Positions 52,861-61,443 of a DNA stretch of 64,000 bases are shown here, one piece after another (position 1 is the first letter of the stretch; every line of letters begins with the position of its first letter). The notes beneath the pieces were generated by a model. The model was not told the origin of the DNA and searched no databases. It was given only the letters and a program-made list of their open reading frames with translations. Source of the DNA: Sphingomonas sp. IC081. Lineage in GTDB: Bacteria > Pseudomonadota > Alphaproteobacteria > Sphingomonadales > Sphingomonadaceae. The stretch covers positions 3,846,010 to 3,910,009 of the forward strand of contig NZ_CP029761.1 in NCBI RefSeq assembly GCF_006874585.1. Direction: 5' to 3'. A program made the translations under genes and the position numbers.

Positions 52861-53862
52861 ATGGACCATTCGCTTGCCCTGCCGCTGCTGATCGGCCTTG
52901 TCGCGCTCGCCCTCGCGTTCGACTTCCTGAACGGGTTGCATGACGCGGCCAACGCCATCGCCACGGTCGTCGCCACGCGCCTGCTCTCGCCGGTCGTTGC
53001 CGTGCTGTTTGCGGCTTTCGGCAACTTTGCCGCCTACTGGATCATGGGCCTCCACGTCGCCGAGACGGTGGGCAAGGGCATCATCGACAAGGATGCGGTG
53101 ACGCCGGCGGTGGTGTTCGGCGCGCTGGTCGGCGCGATGTTCTGGAACGTGCTGACCTGGATCAAGGGCATCCCGTCCTCGTCCAGCCATGCGCTGATCG
53201 GCGGCCTGCTGGGCGCCGGCATCGCCGCGGCCGGTCCGGGCGTGGTCGAATCGGAAGGCACCTTCAAGACGGTGATCGCCATCGTCGCCTCGCCGGTCCT
53301 GGGCTTCGTGATCGCGATGGCCATGATGCTGGTGACCTCGTGGCTGTTCAAGGGCACCACGCCGCGCCAGTCGAACAGCGTGTTCAAGACGCTGCACCTG
53401 TTCTCGTCCGCCGCCTATTCGATCAGCCACGGCGGCAACGACGCGCAGAAGACGATGGGCATCATCGCCGTGCTGCTCTATTCCACCGGCCACCTCCAGG
53501 GCGGTTTCCACGTGCCCGAATGGGTCGTGCTGGCCTGCTATACGGCGATCTCCATCGGCACGCTGTCGGGCGGCTGGAAGATCATCAAGACGATGGGATC
53601 GAAGCTCACCAAGCTCAACCACCACTCGGGCTTCTGCGCCTCGACGGCGGGTTCGATCGTGGTGTTCGGCGCCAGCGCCATGGGCATTCCGGTCTCGACG
53701 ACCCATGCGATCACCGGTTCGGTGGTCGGCACCGGCGCCGCCCGCCGCGCCAGCGCCGTGCGCTGGTCGGTGGCGAGCCGGGTGATCGTCGCCTGGGTGG
53801 TGACGATCCCGGCGAGCGCCGTGGTCGGCGCGCTGTTCTACGAGATCACGCGGCTCTTTTGA
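52861..53862 (+). CDS. Inorganic phosphate transporter, PiT family
   Basis: This 333-residue, roughly ten-helix transporter has the paired PiT signatures DFLNGLHDAANAIATVVATR and ISHGGNDAQKTMGIIAVLL. It imports phosphate, usually as a metal-phosphate complex with proton symport. It is co-transcribed with the NUDIX-DUF47 fusion. DUF47-Pit pairs are common, and the DUF47 partner modulates the transporter. Confidence 0.95.
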   Translation: MDHSLALPLLIGLVALALAFDFLNGLHDAANAIATVVATRLLSPVVAVLFAAFGNFAAYWIMGLHVAETVGKGIIDKDAVTPAVVFGALVGAMFWNVLTWIKGIPSSSSHALIGGLLGAGIAAAGPGVVESEGTFKTVIAIVASPVLGFVIAMAMMLVTSWLFKGTTPRQSNSVFKTLHLFSSAAYSISHGGNDAQKTMGIIAVLLYSTGHLQGGFHVPEWVVLACYTAISIGTLSGGWKIIKTMGSKLTKLNHHSGFCASTAGSIVVFGASAMGIPVSTTHAITGSVVGTGAARRASAVRWSVASRVIVAWVVTIPASAVVGALFYEITRLF

Positions 53863-54005
53863 TGGGTGCGCCTTCGACATCCGTCGAAGGCTTGCGGCAA
53901 AGTCTTTCGGCCGTCAGGCCGAACAAAAGACTCTCTGTTCATCCTCGACTTGTCGCGCCTGAACCGATAGGTCCCCGCACTTGGACCTATGGGGAATCCG
54001 CGTAA

Positions 54006-54668
54006 GTGAAGCTGATCATCGGCAACAAGAACTACTCCAGCTGGTCGCTGCGCGGCTGGCTGGCGTGCAAGCAGTCCGGCCTGCATTTCGACGAGATCAC
54101 CGTTCCGCTCTATGGCGACGAATGGGATACGCAGCGCGCTTCCAACGACCTTGCCCCCAGCCATGGCAAAGTGCCGATCCTGTGGGACGGCGATGCCGTT
54201 GTCTGGGACAGCATGGCCATCGTCGAATACCTGGCCGACAAGGTGGGCCGCGACCGCTTCTGGCCCAAGGCCGACGACGCCCGCGCCATGGCGCGCTCGA
54301 TGGTCGCCGAGATGCATTCCAGCTTCTTTGCGCTGCGCCGGGCCTGTCCGATGAATGTCCGCATGCGGGTGGAAGGCGTGACGCTGGGCGATGACGTGCG
54401 CGCCGACATCGTGCGCGTGCTTACGCTCTGGGCCGAGGCGCGCGCCCGCTTCGGCGGCGGCGGGCCGTTCCTGTTCGGCACCTTCAGCGCCGCCGACGTG
54501 TTCTACGCGCCGATCGTCAGCCGCTTCCTGACTTACGGCATCGGCGTGCCCGGCTTCGCGCAGGCCTATATGCAGGCGGTGTGGGAGCATGAGTGGATGC
54601 AGCAGTGGATCCACGCCGCCCAGACCGAGGAATGGGTGATCGAACAGTTCGAAGCACCGGTGAAGTGA
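54006..54668 (+). CDS. Glutathione S-transferase-family protein
   Basis: The 220-residue protein starts at GTG 54006. The N-terminal thioredoxin-like domain has the catalytic Ser region NKNYSSWSLRGWLA. It also has the glutathione-gamma-Glu site VPILWDGDAVVWDSMAIVEY. The helical C-terminal domain includes LFGTFSAADVFYAPIVSRFL. The upstream gap (53863-54005) holds hairpins CTTCGAC/GTCGAAG and CGGCC/GGCCG that may terminate pit. Substrate is unknown. Confidence 0.9.
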   Translation: MKLIIGNKNYSSWSLRGWLACKQSGLHFDEITVPLYGDEWDTQRASNDLAPSHGKVPILWDGDAVVWDSMAIVEYLADKVGRDRFWPKADDARAMARSMVAEMHSSFFALRRACPMNVRMRVEGVTLGDDVRADIVRVLTLWAEARARFGGGGPFLFGTFSAADVFYAPIVSRFLTYGIGVPGFAQAYMQAVWEHEWMQQWIHAAQTEEWVIEQFEAPVK

Positions 54669-54673
54669 GTTCC

Positions 54674-55549
54674 ATGAAAAAGACGATGACGACGCTGGCC
54701 GCGATGGCCGGGCTTGCCGCCGCCACGCTCGCCACCCCGGCCATGGCCTGGGGCGCGCTCGGCCACCGCACCGTCGCGGCGATCGCGCTGGAAAACGTGA
54801 AGCCGGGCACGCGCGCGCAGATCGCCGCGCTGCTGCGCCACCAGGGCGAGCTCGATACCCCCGAATGCAGCGCCAGGACGCTGCAGGATGCCGCCACCTG
54901 GCCGGACTGCATCAAGAACAAGGACGAGCGCTGGCGCTTCGCCTTCACCTCGTCCTGGCACTATCACGACCAGCCGGTCTGCGGCCTGTTCGACCTCAAG
55001 ACCGAATGCCGCGACGGCAACTGCGTGACCGCGCAGATCGACCGCAACGAACGCCTGCTCGCCGACCGCAAGCTGGCGACGGCATTGCGGCTCGAGGCGC
55101 TGATCTTTGTCACCCATTTCGTGGGGGACGTGCACCAGCCGCTCCATGTCGGCGAAAACCACGACCAGGGCGGCAACAAGGTCGAGACCGGCTATGGCGA
55201 GGCCACCGGTTTCAATCTCCACTACGTGTGGGACGGGCTGCTGGCCGAACGCGCCATAACCGCGGCGAACCCGCCGCTGGTGCGCCGCTATTCCGCCGAG
55301 GAAAAGGCGCGCCTCGCCACCGGCAAGACCGAGGACTGGGCGCGCGAATCGTGGGAGATCAGCCGCGACGTGATCTATCCGGCGGCCTATGGCGGCACGC
55401 TTCCCTGTGACCTGAAGGGGGGCGACGTGAAGGACGCCAAGGCGACCTGGAGCGAGGCTGCCATCGAGGCGGCGGTGCCGATCGTCGACAAGCGCATCCA
55501 GCAGGCGGGGCTGCGTCTGGCCAGGATGCTCGACGAAGCGCTGGGCTGA
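54674..55549 (+). CDS. Secreted S1/P1-type zinc nuclease
   Basis: This 291-residue protein has a signal peptide of about 25 residues cut before W26 (ATPAMA then WGALGHR), leaving the N-terminal Trp that binds zinc in this family. Further zinc-ligand blocks are SSWHYHDQP, HFVGDVHQPLHVG and GGNKVETGYG. It degrades single-stranded nucleic acids outside the cytoplasm, possibly to scavenge phosphate, which would suit the nearby phosphate genes (inference). It lies five bases after the GST-like gene. Confidence 0.93.
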   Translation: MKKTMTTLAAMAGLAAATLATPAMAWGALGHRTVAAIALENVKPGTRAQIAALLRHQGELDTPECSARTLQDAATWPDCIKNKDERWRFAFTSSWHYHDQPVCGLFDLKTECRDGNCVTAQIDRNERLLADRKLATALRLEALIFVTHFVGDVHQPLHVGENHDQGGNKVETGYGEATGFNLHYVWDGLLAERAITAANPPLVRRYSAEEKARLATGKTEDWARESWEISRDVIYPAAYGGTLPCDLKGGDVKDAKATWSEAAIEAAVPIVDKRIQQAGLRLARMLDEALG

Positions 55550-55619
55550 CCCTGGGCCGTGGGGCGTGCCGGTTGCGCGCCCTATGGTCATGCGCGCGGA
55601 CCTGTGCAATGGCGGCGGC

Positions 55620-56765
55620 ATGACCGAGACCGTGCAGTCCACCACCGATGTCGTCGCGCTTGCCGAAGCGCTGATCGCCTGCCCCAGCGTCACCCCGGCC
55701 ACCGGCATGGTGTTCGATTGCCTGGAGGCGCAGCTGGCGCCGCTGGGCTTTGCCGTGCACCGGGCGCTTTCGGGCGAGGCACCGGACGGCCCGGTCGAGA
55801 ACCTCTTTGCCATCCGCAAGGGCCCAGAGGGCTCGCGCCACTTCGCCTTTGCGGGGCACCTCGACGTGGTGCCGCCGGGCGAGGGCTGGTCGAGCGGGGC
55901 CTTTGCTCCCGAAGTGCGGGGCGAGCTGCTCTACGGCCGCGGCGCCGTCGACATGAAGGGCTCGATCGCGGCGATGGTGGCTGCCGCCGCGCAGGTCCCG
56001 GCAGAGGCAGGCACGATCAGCTTTGTCATCACCGGCGACGAGGAAGGCCCGGCCCGCTACGGCACCCTCGCGCTGATCGAGCACATGCGCGCGGTGGGCG
56101 AAATTCCCGACCTCTGCCTCGTCGGCGAGCCGACTTCGGTGCACCGCCTTGGCGACATGATGAAGATCGGCCGTCGCGGTTCGGTGAACATCTGGCTGGA
56201 AGTTGCCGGTGTTCAGGGCCACGTCGCCTACCCGCACCTTGCCGATAACCCGATTCCCCGGCTGGTCGCCATGCTGGCCGAACTCGACGCGCTGCTGCTG
56301 GACGAGGGGACCGACTGGTTCCAGGCCAGCAACCTCGAAGTGACCGACCTCACCGTCGGCAACCCCGCCACCAACGTGATCCCGGCCAAGGCATCGGCGC
56401 GCATCTCGATCCGCTTCAACGACCTGCATACCGGCGAAAGCCTGTCCGCGCGGGTCACCGAGATTGCCGAGCGCCACGGCGGCACCGCCCGTCCGGTGAT
56501 CTCGGGCGAGGCGTTCCTGACCGAGCCGGGCGATTTCTCCGCCCTGCTGGCCGGGGCCATCCGTGCCGAGACCGGTGTCGAGCCGGAGCTTTCGACCAGC
56601 GGCGGCACGTCCGACGCGCGCTTCCTCAAGGATCTGTCGCCGGTCATCGAGTTCGGCCTGTGCAACGCGACCATGCACAAGCGCGACGAGGCAGTGGCGA
56701 TCGCCGATCTGGAAGCGCTGGTGAAGATCTATCGCCGCGTGACAGAAGCGGCGCTGTCTATCTGA
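55620..56765 (+). CDS. dapE: Succinyl-diaminopimelate desuccinylase
   Basis: This 381-residue M20-family di-zinc hydrolase of lysine and peptidoglycan-precursor synthesis has blocks AFAGHLDVVPPGEGW (His, Asp), GRGAVDMKGSIAAM (Asp), VITGDEEGPARYGT (Glu, Glu), VGEPTSVHRLGDMMKIGRRG and TSDARF. ATG 55620 is chosen from alignment of the N-terminus (MTETVQSTTDVVALAEALIA). The ribosome site is weak. Confidence 0.96.
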   Translation: MTETVQSTTDVVALAEALIACPSVTPATGMVFDCLEAQLAPLGFAVHRALSGEAPDGPVENLFAIRKGPEGSRHFAFAGHLDVVPPGEGWSSGAFAPEVRGELLYGRGAVDMKGSIAAMVAAAAQVPAEAGTISFVITGDEEGPARYGTLALIEHMRAVGEIPDLCLVGEPTSVHRLGDMMKIGRRGSVNIWLEVAGVQGHVAYPHLADNPIPRLVAMLAELDALLLDEGTDWFQASNLEVTDLTVGNPATNVIPAKASARISIRFNDLHTGESLSARVTEIAERHGGTARPVISGEAFLTEPGDFSALLAGAIRAETGVEPELSTSGGTSDARFLKDLSPVIEFGLCNATMHKRDEAVAIADLEALVKIYRRVTEAALSI

Positions 56766-56769
56766 TTGG

Positions 56770-56943
56770 AAAATGCCCGTTTGGGCATTTTGGAACGGCA
56801 CCGGCCCGCTCCCCCACCCGATCGCCCACGAGTGTATCCTGATGGGTGGTCGGCCCCCTCAGCGAAAAGGTCCCCCGGATCTTTTCGTGTTCTTTGGAAC
56901 GGGAGCGGGCCGGTGCCGTCAAAATCCGCCTTCGGCGGATTTT
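56770..56943. repeat. Composite palindromic intergenic repeat, copy 2 (inverted)
   Basis: Three hairpins follow the dapE stop: AAAATGCCC-GTTT-GGGCATTTT (56770-56791), a large palindrome with 18-bp perfect outer arms CGGCACCGGCCCGCTCCC (56796-56813 and 56901-56918), and AAAATCCGCC-TTC-GGCGGATTTT (56921-56943). The core CCCACGAGTGTATCCTGAT (from 56825) is the reverse complement of the core at 19117-19144. The inner part also has CGAAAAG/CTTTTCG. Confidence 0.85.
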
Positions 56944-57059
56944 CAATCAACGCCGACCCGGCTGATTTTCGCGGAAAATCGCAAGAAAACCGCCGCTCCC
57001 GGCGTTGACCGGGGGCTCCCCGCTGTTAGTGTCCGCCGCAAATTCAGAACGAGGTGGGC

Positions 57060-58379
57060 ATGGGTCGGCGGCTGACGCTTTATATCATTATCGGCATGGT
57101 GCTGGGCATCGCCGTGGGCTGGCTGCTGCACGCGACGATCCCGGCGGACGATCCGCGCCTCGTGCAGTGGGCCGACTACTTCAAGCTGCTGCCCGACGTT
57201 TTCCTGAAGCTGATCAAGATGATCATCGCGCCGCTGGTCTTCGCGACGATCGTCACCGGCATCGCCGGCATGGGTGACAGCGCCGCGCTCGGCCGGATCG
57301 GCGGCAAGGCGCTGGGCTGGTTCATCACCGCCAGCCTGATCTCGCTGGGCCTCGGCCTGGTGCTGGTGAACCTGTTCAAGCCGGGCGTCGGCGCGGGCCT
57401 CACCACTGGTTCCGACCTCGGCAAGCTGGAAATGGGTGAGCTGACGCTGCGTCATTTCATCCTCGAGATCTTCCCGAGCAGCGCTGTCGACGCGATGGCG
57501 CAGAACAACATCCTGCAGATCCTCGTGTTCTCGGTCTTTGTCGGCGTGGGCCTGACCGCGATCGGCGAGAAGGGCGCGATCATCGTCAAGGTGAGCGAGG
57601 CGCTGTCCGAACTCATGCTGCAGATCACCGAATACGTGATGCGCTTCGCGCCTTTCGCGGTGTTCGGCGCGCTCGCCAGCGTGATCGCCAAGCAGGGCCT
57701 GGGCATCATCGTCACCTACGGCGTGCTCGTCAGCGAGTTCTACTTCGCGATGCTGCTGCTCTGGGTCATGCTGTTCCTGGTCGGCGGCGCGTTCCTGCGC
57801 GGGCGGGTCATCACCCTGTTCCGCTATATCCGCGAGCCGCTGCTGCTCTCGTTCTCGACCGCATCCTCGGAAGCGAGCCTGCCCAAGCTGTTCGAGCAGC
57901 TCGACCGCTTCGGCGTGCCGCGCCGTATCTCGGGCTTCATCCTGCCGCTGGGCTACAGCTTCAACCTCGACGGCTCGATGATCTACATGAGCTTCGCGTC
58001 GATCTTCATCGCGCAGGCCTATGGCATCCACGTTCCCATCGGCACGCAGATCCTGATGCTGCTGACGCTGATGGTCAGCTCGAAGGGCATCGCCGGGGTG
58101 CCGCGCGCCAGCCTCGTGGTGATCGCGGCAACGCTCTCGCAGTTCGGCCTGCCGGTCGAGGGCATCGCGCTGCTGCTCGGTGTCGACACCTTCCTCGACA
58201 TGGGCCGCTCGGCGACGAACGTGGTGGGCAATGCGGTGGCGACGGCGGTCATCACCCGCAGCGAAGGGATGCTCCAGCCGCTGGTCGATCCGGACGAGGA
58301 AATGCCCAAGGCTCCGGCGCATACCTCCTCGGATGGCCGCGCCGGGCTCAATATCGATCCGGTTCAGTACGAAGATTGA
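57060..58379 (+). CDS. Dicarboxylate/amino acid:cation symporter (DAACS, GltP/DctA type)
   Basis: This 439-residue transporter has family blocks KLIKMIIAPLVFATIVTGIA, SFSTASSEASLPKLFEQLDR (serine-rich loop), GYSFNLDGSMIYMSFASIFI, VSSKGIAGVPRASLVVIAAT and DTFLDMGRSATNVVGNAVAT. It imports C4-dicarboxylates or glutamate/aspartate with protons or sodium. Substrate is not resolved. ATG 57060 has GAGGTGG upstream. Confidence 0.94.
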   Translation: MGRRLTLYIIIGMVLGIAVGWLLHATIPADDPRLVQWADYFKLLPDVFLKLIKMIIAPLVFATIVTGIAGMGDSAALGRIGGKALGWFITASLISLGLGLVLVNLFKPGVGAGLTTGSDLGKLEMGELTLRHFILEIFPSSAVDAMAQNNILQILVFSVFVGVGLTAIGEKGAIIVKVSEALSELMLQITEYVMRFAPFAVFGALASVIAKQGLGIIVTYGVLVSEFYFAMLLLWVMLFLVGGAFLRGRVITLFRYIREPLLLSFSTASSEASLPKLFEQLDRFGVPRRISGFILPLGYSFNLDGSMIYMSFASIFIAQAYGIHVPIGTQILMLLTLMVSSKGIAGVPRASLVVIAATLSQFGLPVEGIALLLGVDTFLDMGRSATNVVGNAVATAVITRSEGMLQPLVDPDEEMPKAPAHTSSDGRAGLNIDPVQYED

Positions 58380-58384
58380 AGGGG

Positions 58385-58584
58385 TAAAAGCAGGGGAGCA
58401 TAGCCCCCCTGCACCCCCAATACCGTCTGGGTCACGTGGGCCAACCACGTCGCGCGCCCATGGCGGCGTCGGGGGACGTAAGGGCTGCGCCGCAAGCGGC
58501 GCTACGCCTAAGTGGCGCGCGGCGTAGACGTTCCCAGGGTCTGGGGGGCTGAGCTTGTCGAAGGGCCCCAGGACTTCTCTGTTT
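58385..58584. repeat. Composite intergenic repeat, uninterrupted copy
   Basis: This fills the gap between the converging symporter and lipoprotein genes. Bases 58385-58505 (AAAAGCAGGGGAGCATAGCC onward) match 30405-30525 in inverted orientation with scattered differences. Bases 58534-58584 (GTTCCCAGGGTCTGGGGGGC onward) match 26917-26990 inverted. It appears to be the intact form of the unit that IS66 split at 27086. Confidence 0.8.
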
Positions 58585-58977
58585 CTACTGCTTGAGCTTC
58601 ACCGGCGTAAACGGCGCCAAGCCGCACCCACCGCCGCGCTGGAAGCCGTTCCCCACCCGCATCAACGGATAGATGATGTCCTGCCGGCAAAGCTGCGACA
58701 GCGACGTGCTGTACGTAAAGCTGTCCGCCGACCTCAGCCCGGAGCAGCGGTTCGCCAGCGTCACCCGCCACACGCGATTGCCGGCGCCGCCGATGAAATC
58801 GACGGTCCAGTCGTCGCGGATGCGGGTGCTGGAGAACTGGGTGAGCGGCAGGCAGTCCTGCGCGGGGCCGACCGCTTCGGCGGCAGGGCTGACCGGAGGA
58901 GGCGCGGCGGGTTCGTGATCCGAGCAGGCGGCCAGCGCCAGCGGCGAAAGCATCAGGACAAGGCGACGGCTAGCCAT
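58585..58977 (-). CDS. Small lipoprotein, DUF6491-like
   Basis: This 130-residue protein has lipoprotein signal MASRRLVLMLSPLALAACSD and a good ribosome site (GGGAGG). The body has a four-Cys pattern (CLPLTQF, NRCSGL, LCRQDI, GCGLAPF). It resembles DUF6491 proteins with an RIRDDWTVDF-type segment. Function is unknown. Confidence 0.75.
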   Translation of the reverse strand: MASRRLVLMLSPLALAACSDHEPAAPPPVSPAAEAVGPAQDCLPLTQFSSTRIRDDWTVDFIGGAGNRVWRVTLANRCSGLRSADSFTYSTSLSQLCRQDIIYPLMRVGNGFQRGGGCGLAPFTPVKLKQ

Positions 58978-58991
58978 AAGAGACCTCCCGT

Positions 58992-59648
58992 TCAGGCGGC
59001 TTTCTTCGCACCCTTCTCCAGAACCTTGTCCTTGTAGTCGCACAAGTCAACCACCGGGCAGCGCCAGCATTCGGGCGTGCGGGCCTTGCAGATGTAGCGG
59101 CCGTGCAGGATCATCCAGTGGTGCGATCCCACCCGGAAGGGCTGCGGCACGCGTTTCTCAAGCTGCTTCTCGACCGCCAGCGGGGTCTTGCCCTTGGCGA
59201 TCCCGGTGCGGTTGCCGACACGGAAGATATGGGTGTCCACCGCGAAGGTCTCCGCTCCGAAGGCGCAGTTCATCACCACGTTGGCGGTCTTGCGGCCGAC
59301 GCCGGGCAGTTCGACCAGCGCGTCGCGGTCTTCCGGCACGTCGCCGCCGTAGCGCTCGACCAGGATCTCGGAGAGGGCGATGACGTTCCTGGCCTTGGAA
59401 TTGAACAGGCCGATGGTCTTGATGTGCTCCTTCAGGCCCTCTTCGCCCAGTTCGACCATCTGCGCGGGCGTCTTCACCTCGCGGAACAGCGCCCGCGTGG
59501 CCTTGTTGACGCCGACGTCGGTCGACTGCGCGGAAAGCACCACGGCGACGAGGAGCTGGTAAGTGTTGCCGAATTCCAGCTCCGTCTCGGGCGAGGGGTT
59601 AAGCTCGGCGAGACGGCGGAAGAATTCGAAGATCGCGGCCTTGTTCAA
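58992..59648 (-). CDS. nth: Endonuclease III
   Basis: This 218-residue base-excision glycosylase/AP lyase acts on oxidised pyrimidines. The helix-hairpin-helix LPGVGRKTANVVMN carries the catalytic Lys, VDTHIFRV carries the catalytic Asp, and a [4Fe-4S] cluster motif CKARTPECWRCPVVDLC is present. The start is TTG 59648, whose TTGA overlaps the dapB stop. Confidence 0.97.
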   Translation of the reverse strand: MNKAAIFEFFRRLAELNPSPETELEFGNTYQLLVAVVLSAQSTDVGVNKATRALFREVKTPAQMVELGEEGLKEHIKTIGLFNSKARNVIALSEILVERYGGDVPEDRDALVELPGVGRKTANVVMNCAFGAETFAVDTHIFRVGNRTGIAKGKTPLAVEKQLEKRVPQPFRVGSHHWMILHGRYICKARTPECWRCPVVDLCDYKDKVLEKGAKKAA

Positions 59649-60373
59649 AGGTCCAGCACCTCGGGCATCGTGTAGCGGCCGGCGTGCTTGTCCTTCAGCC
59701 ACTGCGCCGCCTTGACCGCGCCCTTGGCAAAGATCGTGCGGTTTTCGGCGAGGTGCGAGAACGAGAGGCGCTCGTTGTCGCTCAGGAAATGGACGGTGTG
59801 GTCGCCCGCCACGGTGCCGCCGCGCAGGGCCGCGAAACCGATCGTGCCCGCCTCGCGCTTGCCGGTGATGCCGTCGCGGCCGCGCACGGCCGCGTCGGAC
59901 AGGCTGACCTCGCGGCCCTTGGCGGCCGCGTCGCCCAGCAGCAGCGCGGTGCCGGAGGGGGCGTCGACCTTCATGCGGTGGTGGGTCTCGACGATCTCGA
60001 TATCCCAGTCCTCGCCCAGCCTGCTGGCAGCTTCGCGCACGAGGTGGGCAAGCAGGGTGACCCCCAGCGAGGTGTTGCCGGTCTGGAGCACGGGAATGTG
60101 CTGCGCGGCGGCATCGATCAGCCAGTGGTGGCGTTCCTCGAGGCCGGTGGTGCCGACAACGATGGGAATGCCTGCGTCCACCGCGGCATCGAGGTTGGCT
60201 TCGAGCGCGGTGGGGCTGGAGAAGTCGATCAGCACGTCCGAATGCGCGGCCAGCCCGCCAAGGTCGCCGTCGCGGCCCACGCCGCCGGCAAGGTCTTCAC
60301 CTGCGTCCGCGATGGCCAGTGCAATGGCGTGCCCCATGCGTCCCGCGCTGCCGATAATTCCGATTCGTGCCAC
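59645..60373 (-). CDS. dapB: 4-hydroxy-tetrahydrodipicolinate reductase
   Basis: This 242-residue enzyme has NAD(P)-binding GIIGSAGRMGHAIALA, DFSSPTA, VVGTTGL and active-site ETHHRMKVDAPSGTALLLGD. The start is GTG 60373 with GGAGA upstream. It is a lysine/diaminopimelate pathway partner of dapE nearby. It is coupled to nth and only 27 bases from the divergent sirtuin start. Confidence 0.97.
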   Translation of the reverse strand: MARIGIIGSAGRMGHAIALAIADAGEDLAGGVGRDGDLGGLAAHSDVLIDFSSPTALEANLDAAVDAGIPIVVGTTGLEERHHWLIDAAAQHIPVLQTGNTSLGVTLLAHLVREAASRLGEDWDIEIVETHHRMKVDAPSGTALLLGDAAAKGREVSLSDAAVRGRDGITGKREAGTIGFAALRGGTVAGDHTVHFLSDNERLSFSHLAENRTIFAKGAVKAAQWLKDKHAGRYTMPEVLDL

Positions 60374-60400
60374 TTGCCGTCTCCGTTGAAGGCTGGTCTC

Positions 60401-61111
60401 ATGGCCGGGATGAAGGACATCCGCAACATCGTCATCCTCACCGGCGCGGGCGTAAGCGCCGAAAGCGGCATCGATACCTTTCGGGATGGCGGCGGCTTGT
60501 GGGAGCAGCACCGGGTGGAGGACGTGGCGACGCCCGAGGCTTTTGCCCGCGATCCCGACCTCGTGCTGCGTTTCTACGACATGCGGCGCGAGTCGATCCA
60601 GACCAAGCAGCCCAACGCCGCCCACCACGCGCTGGCCAGGCTGGACCGGGAGTGGGAGGGCGACCTGCTGATCGTCACCCAGAACGTCGATGACCTGCAC
60701 GAGCGGGCAGGAGCCAAACGCGTGCTCCACATGCACGGCGAGCATCTCAATGCCTGGTGCACCGCCTGCGACGCGCGCGTGCCCTGGACCGGGCCGCTGA
60801 TCGGCCGTCCGGCCTGTCCCGAATGCGGCGCGGCGGCGCTCAGGCCCGATATCGTCTGGTTCGGGGAAATGCCCTACCGCATGGACGCAATCTTCGCGGC
60901 GCTGGAGCGGGCGGACCTGTTTGTCTCCATCGGCACTTCGGGCGCGGTCTATCCCGCCGCCGGCTTCGTGCGCAACGCGCGCGAATTCGGGGCGGAGACG
61001 CTGGAACTCAATCTCGAACCCTCGCAAGGCACGCCGTGGTTCGACGAGGCGCGCCATGGCCCGGCGAGCGAACTGGTCACGGCATGGGTGGACGAAGTGC
61101 TCGGCGCATGA
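60401..61111 (+). CDS. cobB: NAD-dependent protein deacylase (sirtuin, CobB type)
   Basis: This 236-residue sirtuin removes acyl groups from lysines. It has NAD-binding ILTGAGVSAESGIDTFRD, TQNVDDLHERAG, catalytic His in MHGEHL, and zinc Cys pairs CTACDAR and CPECGAA. WFGEMPY follows. ATG 60401 has GAAGG upstream; ATG 60410 is possible. It overlaps the next gene by ATGA. Confidence 0.95.
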   Translation: MAGMKDIRNIVILTGAGVSAESGIDTFRDGGGLWEQHRVEDVATPEAFARDPDLVLRFYDMRRESIQTKQPNAAHHALARLDREWEGDLLIVTQNVDDLHERAGAKRVLHMHGEHLNAWCTACDARVPWTGPLIGRPACPECGAAALRPDIVWFGEMPYRMDAIFAALERADLFVSIGTSGAVYPAAGFVRNAREFGAETLELNLEPSQGTPWFDEARHGPASELVTAWVDEVLGA

Positions 61112-61443
61112 CCTGCCGGGGAACCTGCCACTGCGGCGCCGTTACACTGGAACTGGCGGACACGCCGCACGAGATCTGCGACTGCAACTGCTCGGTCTGC
61201 CACCGGTTGGGGGCGCTGTGGTCCTATCACAGCCCCGCGAACGTGCGGATCGAGGGCGAACTCGTGGGCTATCAGACCGGCGAGAACGTGCTGACCTTCT
61301 GGCACTGCCCGCAATGCGGCTGCACCACGCACTGGAGCGCGGTCGATCCGGCGAAGGACCGGATGGGCGTGAACATGCGCCTGTTCGCGCCCGAACTGCT
61401 CGCAGGGCTATCGGTCTACAGTTACGACGGTAGGGCTGCCTGA
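61108..61443 (+). CDS. GFA-family zinc protein (glutathione-dependent formaldehyde-activating-like)
   Basis: This 111-residue protein has the family zinc-Cys pattern GTCHCGAVTLEL, CDCNCSVCHRLG and CPQCGCTTHW. The family name comes from a formaldehyde-glutathione adduct enzyme, but most members have unproven roles. It is coupled to cobB by ATGA. Its 3' end overlaps the converging MoeB/ThiF-like gene by 22 bases. Confidence 0.92.
   Translation: MTCRGTCHCGAVTLELADTPHEICDCNCSVCHRLGALWSYHSPANVRIEGELVGYQTGENVLTFWHCPQCGCTTHWSAVDPAKDRMGVNMRLFAPELLAGLSVYSYDGRAA

Noticed and set aside
51616..53880. 754-residue antisense frame over the NUDIX-DUF47 and pit genes
   Set aside because: It is the mirror of strongly conserved coding sequence, with repetitive Arg/Asp/Gly content typical of GC-driven shadows.
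60449..60693. Frame upstream of the sirtuin start as a longer protein
   Set aside because: The extended frame runs through the opposite-strand dapB gene; the sirtuin fold begins at the chosen start.
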